This document shows positions 49,393-58,913 of a stretch of 64,000 nt of DNA, piece by piece. Below the pieces are notes generated by a model. It was not told the DNA's origin, searched no databases, and saw nothing but the letters and a program-made list of their open reading frames with translations. The first letter of the stretch is position 1. Every line of letters starts with the position of its first letter. Both the position numbers and the translations under genes were made by a program. The stretch is from Pseudoxanthomonas sp. SE1 (GTDB lineage: Bacteria > Pseudomonadota > Gammaproteobacteria > Xanthomonadales > Xanthomonadaceae): assembly GCF_029542205.1 (NCBI RefSeq), contig NZ_CP113783.1:3401001-3465000 (forward strand). Direction: 5' to 3'.

Positions 49393-50049
49393 ATGCACCA
49401 CGCCCGTCAGCACGCCGAAACACGCACCCGCGAACGCCGCCAGCGGCTCGCCCACGAGGCCGCCCGGCTGATGGCCGAAGGCGGCATCCGCGACTTCCAC
49501 CAGGCCAAACTCAAGGCGGCCAACCGGCTCGGCATCCACGATGACGCGTCGTTGCCCCGCAACCGCGAGATCGAGGACGCGCTGCGCGAGTACCAGCGCC
49601 TGTTCGTCGGCGAGGCGCATGCGGTGGGCCTGCGGCAACGCCGTGAAGCCGCGCTGCGCGCTATGGAATTCCTGGCGGGATTCTCGCCACGCCTGGTGGG
49701 CCCGGTGCTGGAAGGCACGGCCGATGCGAACACGCCCGTCCACCTGCACGTCCACAGCGACGACCCGGATGCCGTCACCCGCTTCCTCGAAGAGCATCGC
49801 ATTCCGGCGGAACCGCGCGAACGCCGTCTGCGCATCGACCGGGAACGCGTGGCGGACCTGCCGGTGTGGGTATTCAGCGCCGAGGAGCTGGGTTTCGACC
49901 TGACCGTCCTGCCGCACGACGCATTGCGCCAGGCGCCCCTCTCCAGCGTGGACGAGAGGCCGATGAAACGGGCCTCCGCCACCCAGTTGCGGCAGTTGCT
50001 TGCCAACGAGGAGATCGCCAGCTACGAATCCAGCACGCCCCAACGCTGA
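49393..50049 (+). CDS. Conserved protein of unknown function
   Basis: 218 residues, soluble, highly charged, no signal or membrane segment. The N-terminal half is helical and rich in Arg/Glu (ETRTRERRQRLAHEAARLM), with KLKAANRLGI and a glutamate-rich helix. The C-terminal half (about 110-190) alternates strands and helices, with HLHVHSDDPD followed by VTRFLEEH. This recalls the small nucleotidyltransferase-like proteins of unknown role seen in gammaproteobacteria. GGAGG site 8 bp before the ATG. Sits alone between the PBP1A gene and an aldo/keto reductase. Confidence 0.6.
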   Translation: MHHARQHAETRTRERRQRLAHEAARLMAEGGIRDFHQAKLKAANRLGIHDDASLPRNREIEDALREYQRLFVGEAHAVGLRQRREAALRAMEFLAGFSPRLVGPVLEGTADANTPVHLHVHSDDPDAVTRFLEEHRIPAEPRERRLRIDRERVADLPVWVFSAEELGFDLTVLPHDALRQAPLSSVDERPMKRASATQLRQLLANEEIASYESSTPQR

Positions 50050-50155
50050 GCCGGCAAAGCGCAACGCCGTGCAAGACGCCGCCACCTGACCGGCGTCCAC
50101 TTCCCGCATCGCAGGCCCGCAACTTGCTGGGGCGGCATCGTCGGGAGAAGGAAGC

Positions 50156-51190
50156 ATGCGCTACCGCGTCTTCGGCAACACCGGCCTGCGCGTTTCCGCG
50201 CTGGCGCTGGGCACCGGCAATTTCGGGAAAGGCTGGGGCTACGGCAGCGACCGCGACGAAGCCGCGGGCATCTACGCCCGCTATCGCGACGCCGGCGGCA
50301 ATTTCATCGATACCGCCGACCAGTACCAGTTCGGCCAGTCCGAAGAGATGGTCGGCGAGTTCATTGGCGGAGATCGCGACGCCGTGGTGCTCGCCACCAA
50401 GTTTTCGCTGGGTGCGCGTGCCGACGCCGGGCTGCAGGACACAGGCAATAGTCGCAAGGCAATGATCCAGTCGGTCGAGGGCAGCCTGCGTCGCCTGAAG
50501 ACCGACCGCATCGACCTGCTGTGGGTCCACATGCCGGACGGCCACACGCCGATCGAGGAGATCGCGCGCGGGCTGGATGCGTTGGTACGGGCCGGCAAGA
50601 TCGTCTACGCGGGGTTGTCCGACTTCCCCGCCTGGCGCGTGGCCACCGCCGCGACGCTCGCCGAGTTGCGCGGCTGGGCGCCCATCTCTGCGGTGCAGAT
50701 CGAATACAGCCTGGTCGAACGGACCGTGGAGCGCGAGTTGCTCCCGATGGCCCGCGCCTTCGGCCTGGGCACCGTGGGCTGGTCGCCGCTCGGCGGCGGA
50801 CTGCTGACAGGCAAATACCGCAAGGGTGAAACCGGACGCGCACAGGGCCTCGGCGTGGTGATCCACGGCGAGAGCGACGCCCGCAAGACGGCGACGGTCG
50901 ATGCGGTGCTGGCCGTCGCGGAAGAAACCGGACTTCCGCCTGGCCAGATCGCCATCGCATGGGTGATGGGCCGCGGCGTGTTGCCCATCATCGGGCCCCG
51001 CACGCCGGAACAGCTGGCGGACAATCTGTCGGCAACCACGATCACGCTGAGCCCCGCGCAGCGCGCACGCCTGGACGAAGCCAGCGCTATCCGGGCGGGC
51101 TTCCCGCATGACATCGTCGCCGTCAGCGCCCCACGCCTGCGAGGCGGCAAGCTGGCGCTGCTGGACCTGCCGGAGGTGCCGGTGCGCTGA
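50156..51190 (+). CDS. Aldo/keto reductase
   Basis: 344 residues, NADPH-dependent TIM barrel. The catalytic tetrad is visible: Asp and Tyr in DTADQYQFG, Lys in LATKFS and His in WVHMPD. The C-terminal cofactor region contains GPRTPEQLADNL. Groups with the YajO/YghZ-like reductases; substrate unknown. Strong GGGAGAAGGA site upstream. Convergent with gltA. Confidence 0.85.
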   Translation: MRYRVFGNTGLRVSALALGTGNFGKGWGYGSDRDEAAGIYARYRDAGGNFIDTADQYQFGQSEEMVGEFIGGDRDAVVLATKFSLGARADAGLQDTGNSRKAMIQSVEGSLRRLKTDRIDLLWVHMPDGHTPIEEIARGLDALVRAGKIVYAGLSDFPAWRVATAATLAELRGWAPISAVQIEYSLVERTVERELLPMARAFGLGTVGWSPLGGGLLTGKYRKGETGRAQGLGVVIHGESDARKTATVDAVLAVAEETGLPPGQIAIAWVMGRGVLPIIGPRTPEQLADNLSATTITLSPAQRARLDEASAIRAGFPHDIVAVSAPRLRGGKLALLDLPEVPVR

Positions 51191-51224
51191 CCCGGGGGGG
51201 GCCGCGCCGGGCGCGCAAAGAAAA

Positions 51225-51242
51225 AGGCCCCTCGCGGGGCCC
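51225..51242 (-). terminator. Intrinsic terminator of gltA
   Basis: On the minus strand AGGGCCCC-GCGA-GGGGCCT followed by TTTTCTTT: 7-bp GC stem, tight loop and T-run, 24 bp after the gltA stop. Since the aldo/keto reductase is convergent it may serve both sides, though the plus-strand T-run is poor. Confidence 0.88.
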
Positions 51243-51265
51243 TCTTCGTTGCATGGCGGGAAGCC

Positions 51266-52555
51266 TCAGCGCTTGTCGGGCGACACGTAATCGCGCGGCG
51301 CGTAGCCGGTGTAGATCTGGCGCGGACGGCCGATCTTCGCTTCCGGATCGACCTGCTGTTCCAGCCAGTGCGACACCCAGCCGGCGGTGCGGCCGATGGC
51401 GAACATGACGGTGAACATTTCGGTGGGGATCTTCAGCGCCTTGTAGATGATGCCGCTGTAGAAATCGACATTGGGATACAGCTTGCGCTGGATGAAGTAC
51501 TCGTCCTTCAGCGCCGCCTCTTCCAGCCTCATCGCCACTTCCAGCAGCGGATCGTCCACGCCCAGTTCGCCCAGCACCTTGTGGGTCATCTCGCGGATGA
51601 TCTTGGCGCGCGGATCGAAGTTCTTGTACACCCGGTGGCCGAAGCCCATCAGGCGGAAACCCGATTCCTTGTCCTTGGCCTTGTCGACGGCGGACGCGAC
51701 GTTCTTCGCATCGCCGATTTCCTCCAGCATCTTCAGCACGGCCTCGTTGGCCCCGCCATGCGCGGGGCCCCACAGCGCGGTGATGCCGGCGGCAACCGAG
51801 GCGTACGGATTCGCACCGGTCGAACCGACCAGGCGCACGGTCGAGGTGGAGGCATTCTGCTCGTGGTCGGCGTGCAGGATGAACAGCAGGTCCAGCGCCT
51901 TGGCGACCACGGGATTGAGTTCCAGCGGCTCGCTCGGCACTTCGAACATCATGTGCAGGAAGCGGTCGACGTACTCGAGGTTGTTGCGCGGATAGCGGAT
52001 CGGCCAGCCGATCGAATAGCGATAGGCCGCGGCAGCCAGGGTCGGCATCTTCGCCAGCAGGCGGATGGCGGCCAGGCGGCGCTGCTCGGGATCTTCCAGG
52101 TCCAGCGTGTCGTGGTAGAACGCCGACAGCGAGGCGACCGTGCCGGCCAGCATGGCCATCGGGTGCGCGTCGTAGTGGAAGCCGTGCAGGAAGTTCTTCA
52201 GCGACTCATGCATCATCGTGTGATGCGTGACTTCGTGCTCGAAGCCGGCGAACTCTTCCTTGGTCGGCAGTTCGCCGTTCATCAGCAGGTACGACACTTC
52301 CAGGAAGCTGGAATGCTGCGCCAGTTGCTCGATGGGGTAGCCGCGGTAAAGCAGCACGCCATTGTCGCCATCGATGTAGGTGATGGCCGATTTGCAACTG
52401 GCGGTGGCGGTGAATCCGGAGTCGTAGGTGAAAAGACCCGTTTCCTTGGTCAGCTTGGAAATGTTGACGCAGTCGTTGCCAAGCGTGGGTTTCAGGACTG
52501 GCAGGACGACGGATTTGTCGCCGGCATTCAGCGTGACCTGGTCAAGTTCGGACAC
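51266..52555 (-). CDS. gltA: Citrate synthase (type II)
   Basis: Condenses oxaloacetate and acetyl-CoA in the TCA cycle. 429 residues; catalytic residues visible as His in [11 protein letters not shown], His in GFGHRVYKN and Asp in NVDFYSG. The length and N-terminal beta domain (about 1-50) fit the hexameric, NADH-regulated type II enzyme of Gram-negatives. Leader of about 80 bp with a GATAAT element upstream; intrinsic terminator downstream. Confidence 0.96.
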   Translation of the reverse strand: MSELDQVTLNAGDKSVVLPVLKPTLGNDCVNISKLTKETGLFTYDSGFTATASCKSAITYIDGDNGVLLYRGYPIEQLAQHSSFLEVSYLLMNGELPTKEEFAGFEHEVTHHTMMHESLKNFLHGFHYDAHPMAMLAGTVASLSAFYHDTLDLEDPEQRRLAAIRLLAKMPTLAAAAYRYSIGWPIRYPRNNLEYVDRFLHMMFEVPSEPLELNPVVAKALDLLFILHADHEQNASTSTVRLVGSTGANPYASVAAGITALWGPAHGGANEAVLKMLEEIGDAKNVASAVDKAKDKESGFRLMGFGHRVYKNFDPRAKIIREMTHKVLGELGVDDPLLEVAMRLEEAALKDEYFIQRKLYPNVDFYSGIIYKALKIPTEMFTVMFAIGRTAGWVSHWLEQQVDPEAKIGRPRQIYTGYAPRDYVSPDKR

Positions 52556-52641
52556 AGTGTGCGCTCCTTCGTGGGGTAACGCCGGCCGGTAGCCGGGCGG
52601 CGCGGGACGGGAGTCCAGGGAGTGAACCTTGGATGACCCGA

Positions 52642-52647
52642 ATTATC
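52642..52647 (-). promoter_or_regulatory. Candidate -10 box of gltA
   Basis: GATAAT on the minus strand, 87 bp before the gltA ATG, the only good -10 match in the gap; no matching -35. Confidence 0.35.
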
Positions 52648-52764
52648 GCACAGCGGGTTTGGAGCCGTCGCTCGATACAGCACCAGCGTCAGACCAAAGA
52701 ATGAGGCCGCTCGCGCAACCGTGCGTTCCGTTGCGACGCATGATCTGGGACGCGCAAACGCGAA

Positions 52765-52787
52765 CGGCCGCGCACTAGGCGCGGCCG
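52765..52787 (-). terminator. Hairpin terminator after rpmE2
   Basis: Perfect 9-bp stem CGGCCGCGC / GCGCGGCCG with a 5-base loop, 28 bp after the rpmE2 stop; followed on the minus strand by TTCGCGTTTG, a weak U-tract. Confidence 0.55.
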
Positions 52788-52815
52788 CAGGCGGATCAGG
52801 CAAACGACGGTTCGA

Positions 52816-53058
52816 TCAGCGCGCGTAGCGCTTCTGGAACTTGTCGATGCGGCCGCTGGTGTCGATGACCTTGTGCTTGCCCGTGTAGAACGGGTGCGAA
52901 GCCGAGGAGATTTCGACCTTGATCAGCGGGTAGTCGTTGCCGTCTTCCCACTTCGTCGTTTCCTTGCTGCCCAGCGTGGAGCGAGTCAGGAACTTGAAAT
53001 CGGAGGTCACGTCGTGGAAGACGACTTCGCGGTAATTGGGATGGATGTCGGCCTTCAT
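52816..53058 (-). CDS. rpmE2: Ribosomal protein L31 type B (cysteine-free)
   Basis: 80-residue L31 with the family start MKADIHPNY and the [11 protein letters not shown] motif. It has no cysteine at all, so it is the C-minus paralogue that does not need zinc and is often induced by Zur under zinc shortage. No convincing Zur box is visible upstream. A TACAAT element (53095-53100, minus strand) is a good -10 candidate about 37 bp before the ATG. Confidence 0.95.
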   Translation of the reverse strand: MKADIHPNYREVVFHDVTSDFKFLTRSTLGSKETTKWEDGNDYPLIKVEISSASHPFYTGKHKVIDTSGRIDKFQKRYAR

Positions 53059-53132
53059 GGCGGGCACACCGTGTCGCGGGAATGGAAGAGCGGCATTGTA
53101 GACCGCCCTCCCGGTCCGGCGCAACCCGCGTG

Positions 53133-54071
53133 TCAGGCCGCCGCCAGGGCGGCCTGGATCAACGCCTCGAACCGCTGCTGGTCGTAGCGCAGCAGGATGT
53201 TGGCGCTGTCCGGCCGGCCGCCTTCCCGGCGCCAGTCCACGATGGACGCGCCACGGGCGTGGGCCCCCGCCAGCTCGATGGCCAGCGGCCGTTCGGCCAG
53301 TTCCAGCGCCCCTTCCGGCGCCAGCACGAAGGCCATGGCCAGGGCGTCGGCCGCGTACCAGTGGTCGCCGCGACGATCGGCGGACCACAGGCGGGTCTTC
53401 TCGGAGATGCGGTCGTAGAAGCGGGCGCGGTCGGAATCCGCCCGCAGCCATTCCGTCACCCGCTCATGATGGAGACCGTGGGCGATGGTGGCCTCCCAGT
53501 CGGCCAGGTCGTAGCGCTCGAACGCTTCCAGCACCAGGTGCGCGGCCTCCGGGTCGAAGTAGAAATTGAACTCGGCCGCCGGCGTGATGTTGCCGTGGCA
53601 GGTCACCGCACCGCCCATCACCACGAAGCGCGCGATCCGCTGCGGCAGCGTCGGGTCCAGCTTGAGCGCCAGCGCGATGTTGGTCAGTGGCCCCAGTGCG
53701 ACCAGCACCAGCCGGCCCGCGTGCTCATGCGACAGGCGCAGGATGGCCAGCGCCGCGTGCTCGGCTTCCGCCTGGCGTGCGGCCGGCGGGTAGCCGACAT
53801 CGCCGAAGCCATCCTGCCCGTGCACATAGCCCGCATCCGGCGACGGATGCAGCAGCGGCGCGGGTGCGCCGGCGAACACGGGAATGTCATCACGGCCCGC
53901 GACTTCGCACAGTTTCAGCGCATTGCGCACGGTGTGCTGCAGGCCCACGTTGCCGGCCGCGATGGTCAGGCCGACGATGTCGTGGCGCGCATCGTTGAAC
54001 GCCATCAGCAATGCCAGCGCATCGTCGACGCCGGGATCGGTATCGATCAGCAAGGGAATCCTGTCCGTCAT
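53133..54071 (-). CDS. Inosine/uridine-preferring nucleoside hydrolase
   Basis: 312-residue N-ribohydrolase. The calcium-binding [12 protein letters not shown] motif sits at residues 10-21, [21 protein letters not shown] forms the central loop (shown in part) and a C-terminal Asp (ADALAM) completes the metal site. Hydrolyses ribonucleosides for base salvage; substrate preference unknown. No signal peptide. Single gene, with a REP pair 5' of it. Confidence 0.9.
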   Translation of the reverse strand: MTDRIPLLIDTDPGVDDALALLMAFNDARHDIVGLTIAAGNVGLQHTVRNALKLCEVAGRDDIPVFAGAPAPLLHPSPDAGYVHGQDGFGDVGYPPAARQAEAEHAALAILRLSHEHAGRLVLVALGPLTNIALALKLDPTLPQRIARFVVMGGAVTCHGNITPAAEFNFYFDPEAAHLVLEAFERYDLADWEATIAHGLHHERVTEWLRADSDRARFYDRISEKTRLWSADRRGDHWYAADALAMAFVLAPEGALELAERPLAIELAGAHARGASIVDWRREGGRPDSANILLRYDQQRFEALIQAALAAA

Positions 54072-54141
54072 CTTCTTCTCTTCGTCTTTTCGGCCACCGA
54101 GTCTCGCACCGCCGGCGGCGCCATGGAAGCATGCGCGTCAT

Positions 54142-54224
54142 GCAGGAGGGGCTTCAGCCCCGAGGCTCTTCGGTCAGCCGACTGAAGCCTGATCGAAAGG
54201 CATCGGGGCTGAAACCCCTCCTAC
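54142..54224. repeat. REP pair (REPIN), same family as the RAYT-flanking repeats
   Basis: Inverted arms 54142-54163 and 54203-54224 with a 39-bp spacer. The right arm carries the GTAG head on the minus strand and differs from the RAYT-side REP by one base; the left arm has GCAG. It fills the gap between the nucleoside hydrolase 5' end and the recG stop codon, 10 bp before that stop. Confidence 0.85.
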
Positions 54225-54234
54225 AAGAAGCAAC

Positions 54235-56340
54235 CTACGCGGACGCGTACCGCGCTGCACCGCCCACCCAGCGATGGATCACGCGGTCCGCCACCACCGG
54301 TGCGTCGACGAGCAACTGCTCCGCCAGTGCGTGCACCTGCGGCAGCAGGCCGGCATCGCGCGCCAGGTCGGCGACGCGGAAGGCCGCCAGTCCCGTCTGC
54401 CGCGTGCCGAGCAGTTCGCCCGGGCCACGCAGTTCCAGATCCTTCTCGGCGATGACGAAACCGTCGTTGGTCTCGCGCATCGTCGCCAGGCGATGCTTGG
54501 CCATCATCGACAGCGGCGGCTGGTACATCAGCACGCAGGTCGACGCGGTGGCGCCACGGCCGACCCGCCCACGCAGCTGATGCAACTGCGCCAGGCCCAG
54601 CCGCTCCGCGTTCTCGATGATCATCAGCGAGGCATTGGGCACGTCCACGCCGACTTCGATCACCGTGGTCGCCACCAGCAGATCGACCTCACCCTGCTTG
54701 AAGCGGCGCATCGTGGCCTGCTTGTCTGCCGCCTTCATGCGTCCGTGCACCAGCGCGACGCGGGCTTCCGACAATGATGCGGAGAGGGCTTCGAACGTTG
54801 TCTGTGCCGCCTGTGCGACCACCTCGTCGCTGTCGTCGATCAGCGTGCAGACCCAGTACGCCTGCCGCCCTTCCGCACAGGCCGTGCGGATGCGTTCGAC
54901 CAGCTCCGGCCGTCGCTCCGCGCTCAGCGCGACGGTCTGCACCGGTGTGCGGCCCGGCGGCAGCTCGTCGATGGCCGATACATCCAGGTCCGCATAGGCC
55001 GCCATCGCCAGCGTGCGCGGAATCGGCGTGGCGGTCATGACCAACTGGTGCGGCACACGGTCGCTCCCTGCTCCCTTGTCGCGCAGCGCCAATCGCTGGT
55101 GCACGCCGAAGCGGTGCTGCTCGTCGACGATGGCCAGGCCGAGATCATGGAACGTCACCGCCTCCTGCATCAGCGCATGGGTGCCGACCACCACCTGCGC
55201 TTCGCCCGACGCCACCTGTGCCAGTACGGTCGCGCGGGCTTTGCCGGTGACCTTGCCGGCCAGCCACGCGACGCGCACGCCCAGGGGTTCGAGCCACGCG
55301 CGCAGGTTGACGAGGTGCTGCTCGGCCAGCAACTCGGTCGGGGCCGCCAGCGCCACCTGCTTGCCGGCTTCGACTGCCAGCATGCCCGCCAGCGCGGCCA
55401 CCACTGTCTTGCCGCTGCCGACGTCGCCCTGTACCAGCCGCAGCATCGGCGACGGCTTGGCGATGTCCTCGCGGATCTGCGCGAACACGCGTTGCTGCGC
55501 GCCCGTCAACGTGAACGGCAACGCCTTGACCAGCGCCTTCACCAGCGCGCCCTTTCCCTTCAGCGCGGGCGCGCGGTGCTGCTGCAAGGCCAGTCGTTGC
55601 CGACGCAGGCTCAGGTGATGGGCCAGCAGTTCTTCGATCGCCAGCCGGCGCTGCGCGGGGTGCGTGCCCAGTGCGAGTGCAGCGACATCCGCATCGCGCG
55701 GCGGACGATGCATGGTCAGCAGGGCCTGCCGCAGTGAAGGCAGGCCCAACCCGTCCAGCAGGGAGGCCGGCAGCAGTTCCAGGCGGTCATCGTCCGGCAG
55801 CCGCTCAAGCGCCTGGCCGACCAGCTTGCGGATGCTCGCAGGCCCCAGCCCCTCGATCGCGGGATAGACCGGATCCAGCGCCTCGCCCAGGGCCGCGTCG
55901 TCGTCTTCGCCCAATATGCGGTAGCTGGGATGGACGATCTCCAGGCCATGCTGCCCCGGCTTCGGCGTGCCGTAGCAGCGGATGCGCGCACCCACGGCGA
56001 ACTGCGCCACCTGCGCCGCGCGGAAATGGAAGAAACGCAACACCAGCGTGCCATGCGATTCGTCGCCCACGGCCACGCGTAGTACGGGCCGGTAGCGGAA
56101 GCCGCGCTCCACGGCCTCGACCCGACCTTCGACCTGCGCGGGCACGCCGGGCTGCAATTGCCTGATCGGCGTGAGCGCGGTGCGGTCTTCGTAGCGCAGC
56201 GGCAGGTGCAGCCACAGATCCTGCATGGTCAGCAGGCCGCGGGCGGCGAGCTTCTCCGCCACGCGCGGACCCACGCCCGGCAGGCGGCTCAACGGTTCGG
56301 CGGAAAGTTCGATGGGCGGCGTGTCGCGACGTGCAGGCAT
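54235..56340 (-). CDS. recG: ATP-dependent DNA helicase RecG
   Basis: Remodels stalled replication forks and Holliday junctions. 701 residues: wedge/OB domain at the N-terminus (about 50-150), helicase motif I GDVGSGKT, motif II DEQHRFG (the RecG form of DEAD), TATPIPRTL (motif III), ATTVIEVGVDVPNA and QLRGRVGRG (motifs V and VI). In related genomes recG commonly follows the rpoZ-spoT-ridA block; here the TonB/cytochrome cassette lies between. Confidence 0.95.
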   Translation of the reverse strand: MPARRDTPPIELSAEPLSRLPGVGPRVAEKLAARGLLTMQDLWLHLPLRYEDRTALTPIRQLQPGVPAQVEGRVEAVERGFRYRPVLRVAVGDESHGTLVLRFFHFRAAQVAQFAVGARIRCYGTPKPGQHGLEIVHPSYRILGEDDDAALGEALDPVYPAIEGLGPASIRKLVGQALERLPDDDRLELLPASLLDGLGLPSLRQALLTMHRPPRDADVAALALGTHPAQRRLAIEELLAHHLSLRRQRLALQQHRAPALKGKGALVKALVKALPFTLTGAQQRVFAQIREDIAKPSPMLRLVQGDVGSGKTVVAALAGMLAVEAGKQVALAAPTELLAEQHLVNLRAWLEPLGVRVAWLAGKVTGKARATVLAQVASGEAQVVVGTHALMQEAVTFHDLGLAIVDEQHRFGVHQRLALRDKGAGSDRVPHQLVMTATPIPRTLAMAAYADLDVSAIDELPPGRTPVQTVALSAERRPELVERIRTACAEGRQAYWVCTLIDDSDEVVAQAAQTTFEALSASLSEARVALVHGRMKAADKQATMRRFKQGEVDLLVATTVIEVGVDVPNASLMIIENAERLGLAQLHQLRGRVGRGATASTCVLMYQPPLSMMAKHRLATMRETNDGFVIAEKDLELRGPGELLGTRQTGLAAFRVADLARDAGLLPQVHALAEQLLVDAPVVADRVIHRWVGGAARYASA

Positions 56341-56375
56341 CGCACAAGGATGCCGGGAACGGCCCGAAACAAAAA

Positions 56376-56399
56376 CCCCGGCACCTCACGATGCCGGGG
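56376..56399 (-). terminator. Intrinsic terminator of the TonB-receptor operon
   Basis: On the minus strand CCCCGGCA-N8-TGCCGGGG followed at once by TTTTTGTTT: strong 8-bp stem and T-run, 27 bp after the receptor stop codon. It insulates the operon from recG, which starts 35 bp downstream. Confidence 0.92.
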
Positions 56400-56426
56400 C
56401 CCACGTCCAGCGCGTCTCCGCGCGGC

Positions 56427-58880
56427 TCAGAACTTCACGACCACTTCCATGCCGTAGGTGCGCGGCTCGCTGATGGTGGCGCCCACCACGCCCAGCGGTC
56501 CGCGCCCGTAGGTGTTCAGGCCTTTCACGTACTGGTTGTCGAACACGTTGTTGCCATAGATCGCCCAGCTCCAATGGCCGTTCGGCGCCGTCCAGCCGAT
56601 CCGCATGTCGGTGCGGTCGCGCGCCTCGCCGATGTCGAGCAGCGCGTTGACGCCGCAGTCGCCCTGCAGGTCCGACCCGGCATTGCAGCGGCTGCGCCCG
56701 CGGTAGGCATGGCGTGCGGAGAAGCGCAGATCGCCGTGACCGGCCAGGTCCACGCGATACGCCGCACCGATCGAGGCAGTGAACCGCGGCTCACCGGTCG
56801 GCTCGCCATCCAGATCGATGCCTTCCGGCGTCACGTAGTCCTTGTACTTGGAATCGATCCATTCGGCCTGCGCATCCAGCGAGAATGCATCCGTCACCTT
56901 CCAGCGCATGTCGAAGTCGATGCCGGTCGCCTCGAGGTCGCCGGTATCGAACACGAAGCGCGGGATGTCGACCGGGTTGTTCGGGTCGGGATCGATCAAT
57001 CGGATCGACTGGCGGTTGTCGTAGCGGTAGTGGAACAGCGACGCGTTGTAGGAGAAGCGACCGAAGGACTGCTTGATGCCTGCCTCCAGGTTCCATACGT
57101 CCTCGTTCTCGAACGCAGGCCCGATCTGCAGCGCATTGAAGCCACCGGCCTTGTAGCCCTTGGCCAGCGAACCGAACACCATCGTCCTGTCGTTGAGGTG
57201 GTAGTCCACGACGAAGCGCGGACTGACATCGCTCCAACTGCGCTTGTCGCGCACCAGCACGCCCTTGTTCACCATCGCCGGCGGATCGATGAAGGCCATG
57301 TCGAAGGTCAGCAGTTCACGCGTGATCGGGATCCCCATCTGCTCCAGCGCCGCGAAGAACCCGAGCGACTCCAGCAGGTCCAGCTTGCCTTCCAGTTCAG
57401 GCGCATTGCGCGGCGTGTTGAGCCAGGTGAAGTCCTTCTCGTCGCGCGTGTAACGCAGTCCGAAGGTCAGGTTGAGCTTGTCGGACGCGCGCCAGATCAC
57501 GTCACCGAAGGCCGCGTACGCGGTGGTCGACAAGGTATTGGTGAAACGCTCGTTCCAGCGGTCGCCCACCAGCGACACCGGGATACCCACGCTCTGCGCC
57601 AGGAACGAGGTGAATCCGAACAGGCTGCCATCCGGCGTCGGCGCGATGCCGAGGTTGCGCACGATGTTGTCCACCGCCTCGGTATTCGTGTTGACCTCGC
57701 TGGTCTGGTCGGCGTCCTCCTTGAAGAAGCTGGCACCGGCCACCCAGTCCAGGCGCGCGTTGCTGCCGGCGAACTTGAACTCCTGGTAGAACGTTTCGTT
57801 GCTTTCGGTATTCACCGAATCGATGTACAGGTCGGCCCGGTTGGTGCCGTCCTCCTCGGTCTGGTTCAGCGAATCGTACTGCCGCCACGACGAGGTCGAC
57901 GTCAGGTTGCCCCAGGTGAACGCGTGGTCGACGATCAGGGTGACGCCGTCGAACGTGCGCCACTCGGCGTTCTCCGCATCGCTGTAGGTCGGAACCTCGC
58001 GCGGATCGAAGTAGTCGTCCGGATCCACGGGCACCGGAGGGCGCTGCGGGTAGGCCGGCAACGGCACGATGCCGGTGGTCACCCGGCCGTTCTGGTCAAG
58101 GCTCTCGTGGTCCCAGCTGACCAGCGCGGTGGTGTTCTCGCCCATGCGGACCTGCCAGGCTGCGCGCGCCGCCCATACGTTCTCTCCCCCCAGGTCCTTG
58201 CCCGTCGCGCCATCCTGGAACCAGCCATCGCTGTGGTTGAACAGCGCGTTGACGCGCAACGCGGACGTCTCGCTGGTGGGAATGTTCCACATCGCATCGG
58301 CGTACTGCTTGCCGTAGTTCCCCAGTCGCAACCGCAGGCGCGCTTCGGTTTCGTCCTGCGGCCGGCGCGTCACCAGCGAGATCGCACCCGCTGCTGTGTT
58401 GCGGCCGAACAGCGTGCCTTGCGGGCCCTTCAGCACCTCGATGCGCTCGACGTCGAGGAACGGCAGCAGCACGCCACCGCCTCGGCCGCCGTACACGCCA
58501 TCCACGAATATCCCCACCGCCGGGTCGGTCCCGATGCCGAAGTCGCTGGTCTCCACGCCACGCAGCCGGAACGAAGGTTGCGTGGGCTGCACGGCATCCA
58601 CCACCAGGCCGGGCACGAAGGCGTCGATGTCGCCGAGGTTCTCGGCCGCCACGTCGTCGAGCAGTTGCTGATCCACCACCTGCAGCGCGATCGGCACGTC
58701 CTGGAGTTCCTGCGAACGGCTCTGCGCGGTCACGGTGATGGTGTCCAGATCGGTCGCCTGCTGCTCACCCTCGGGCGTGGCCTGCGCCCAGGCCGTGCCG
58801 CCCGTACCCAGCACCACGCAGCCGCCGAACAGCGCGCGACGCAGCCCCACGACCAGATTCCGTTGCATCACTTTCATCAC
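56427..58880 (-). CDS. TonB-dependent outer membrane receptor
   Basis: 817 residues: signal peptide (about 1-32), TonB box ITVTA at 48-52, plug domain (about 60-170, with SFRLRGVETSDFG and RIEVLKGPQGTLFGRNTAAGAI, shown in part) and a 22-strand barrel ending in Phe (MEVVVKF). The QELQDVPIALQV plug start is typical of the sphingomonad/Caulobacter type of receptor for organic nutrients rather than siderophores. Third gene of a minus-strand operon; 33 bp after the cytochrome gene. Substrate unknown. Confidence 0.88.
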   Translation of the reverse strand: MMKVMQRNLVVGLRRALFGGCVVLGTGGTAWAQATPEGEQQATDLDTITVTAQSRSQELQDVPIALQVVDQQLLDDVAAENLGDIDAFVPGLVVDAVQPTQPSFRLRGVETSDFGIGTDPAVGIFVDGVYGGRGGGVLLPFLDVERIEVLKGPQGTLFGRNTAAGAISLVTRRPQDETEARLRLRLGNYGKQYADAMWNIPTSETSALRVNALFNHSDGWFQDGATGKDLGGENVWAARAAWQVRMGENTTALVSWDHESLDQNGRVTTGIVPLPAYPQRPPVPVDPDDYFDPREVPTYSDAENAEWRTFDGVTLIVDHAFTWGNLTSTSSWRQYDSLNQTEEDGTNRADLYIDSVNTESNETFYQEFKFAGSNARLDWVAGASFFKEDADQTSEVNTNTEAVDNIVRNLGIAPTPDGSLFGFTSFLAQSVGIPVSLVGDRWNERFTNTLSTTAYAAFGDVIWRASDKLNLTFGLRYTRDEKDFTWLNTPRNAPELEGKLDLLESLGFFAALEQMGIPITRELLTFDMAFIDPPAMVNKGVLVRDKRSWSDVSPRFVVDYHLNDRTMVFGSLAKGYKAGGFNALQIGPAFENEDVWNLEAGIKQSFGRFSYNASLFHYRYDNRQSIRLIDPDPNNPVDIPRFVFDTGDLEATGIDFDMRWKVTDAFSLDAQAEWIDSKYKDYVTPEGIDLDGEPTGEPRFTASIGAAYRVDLAGHGDLRFSARHAYRGRSRCNAGSDLQGDCGVNALLDIGEARDRTDMRIGWTAPNGHWSWAIYGNNVFDNQYVKGLNTYGRGPLGVVGATISEPRTYGMEVVVKF

Positions 58881-58913
58881 TCCCTCCCGAGAAGCGTTGT
58901 GCGGATACCGGCT

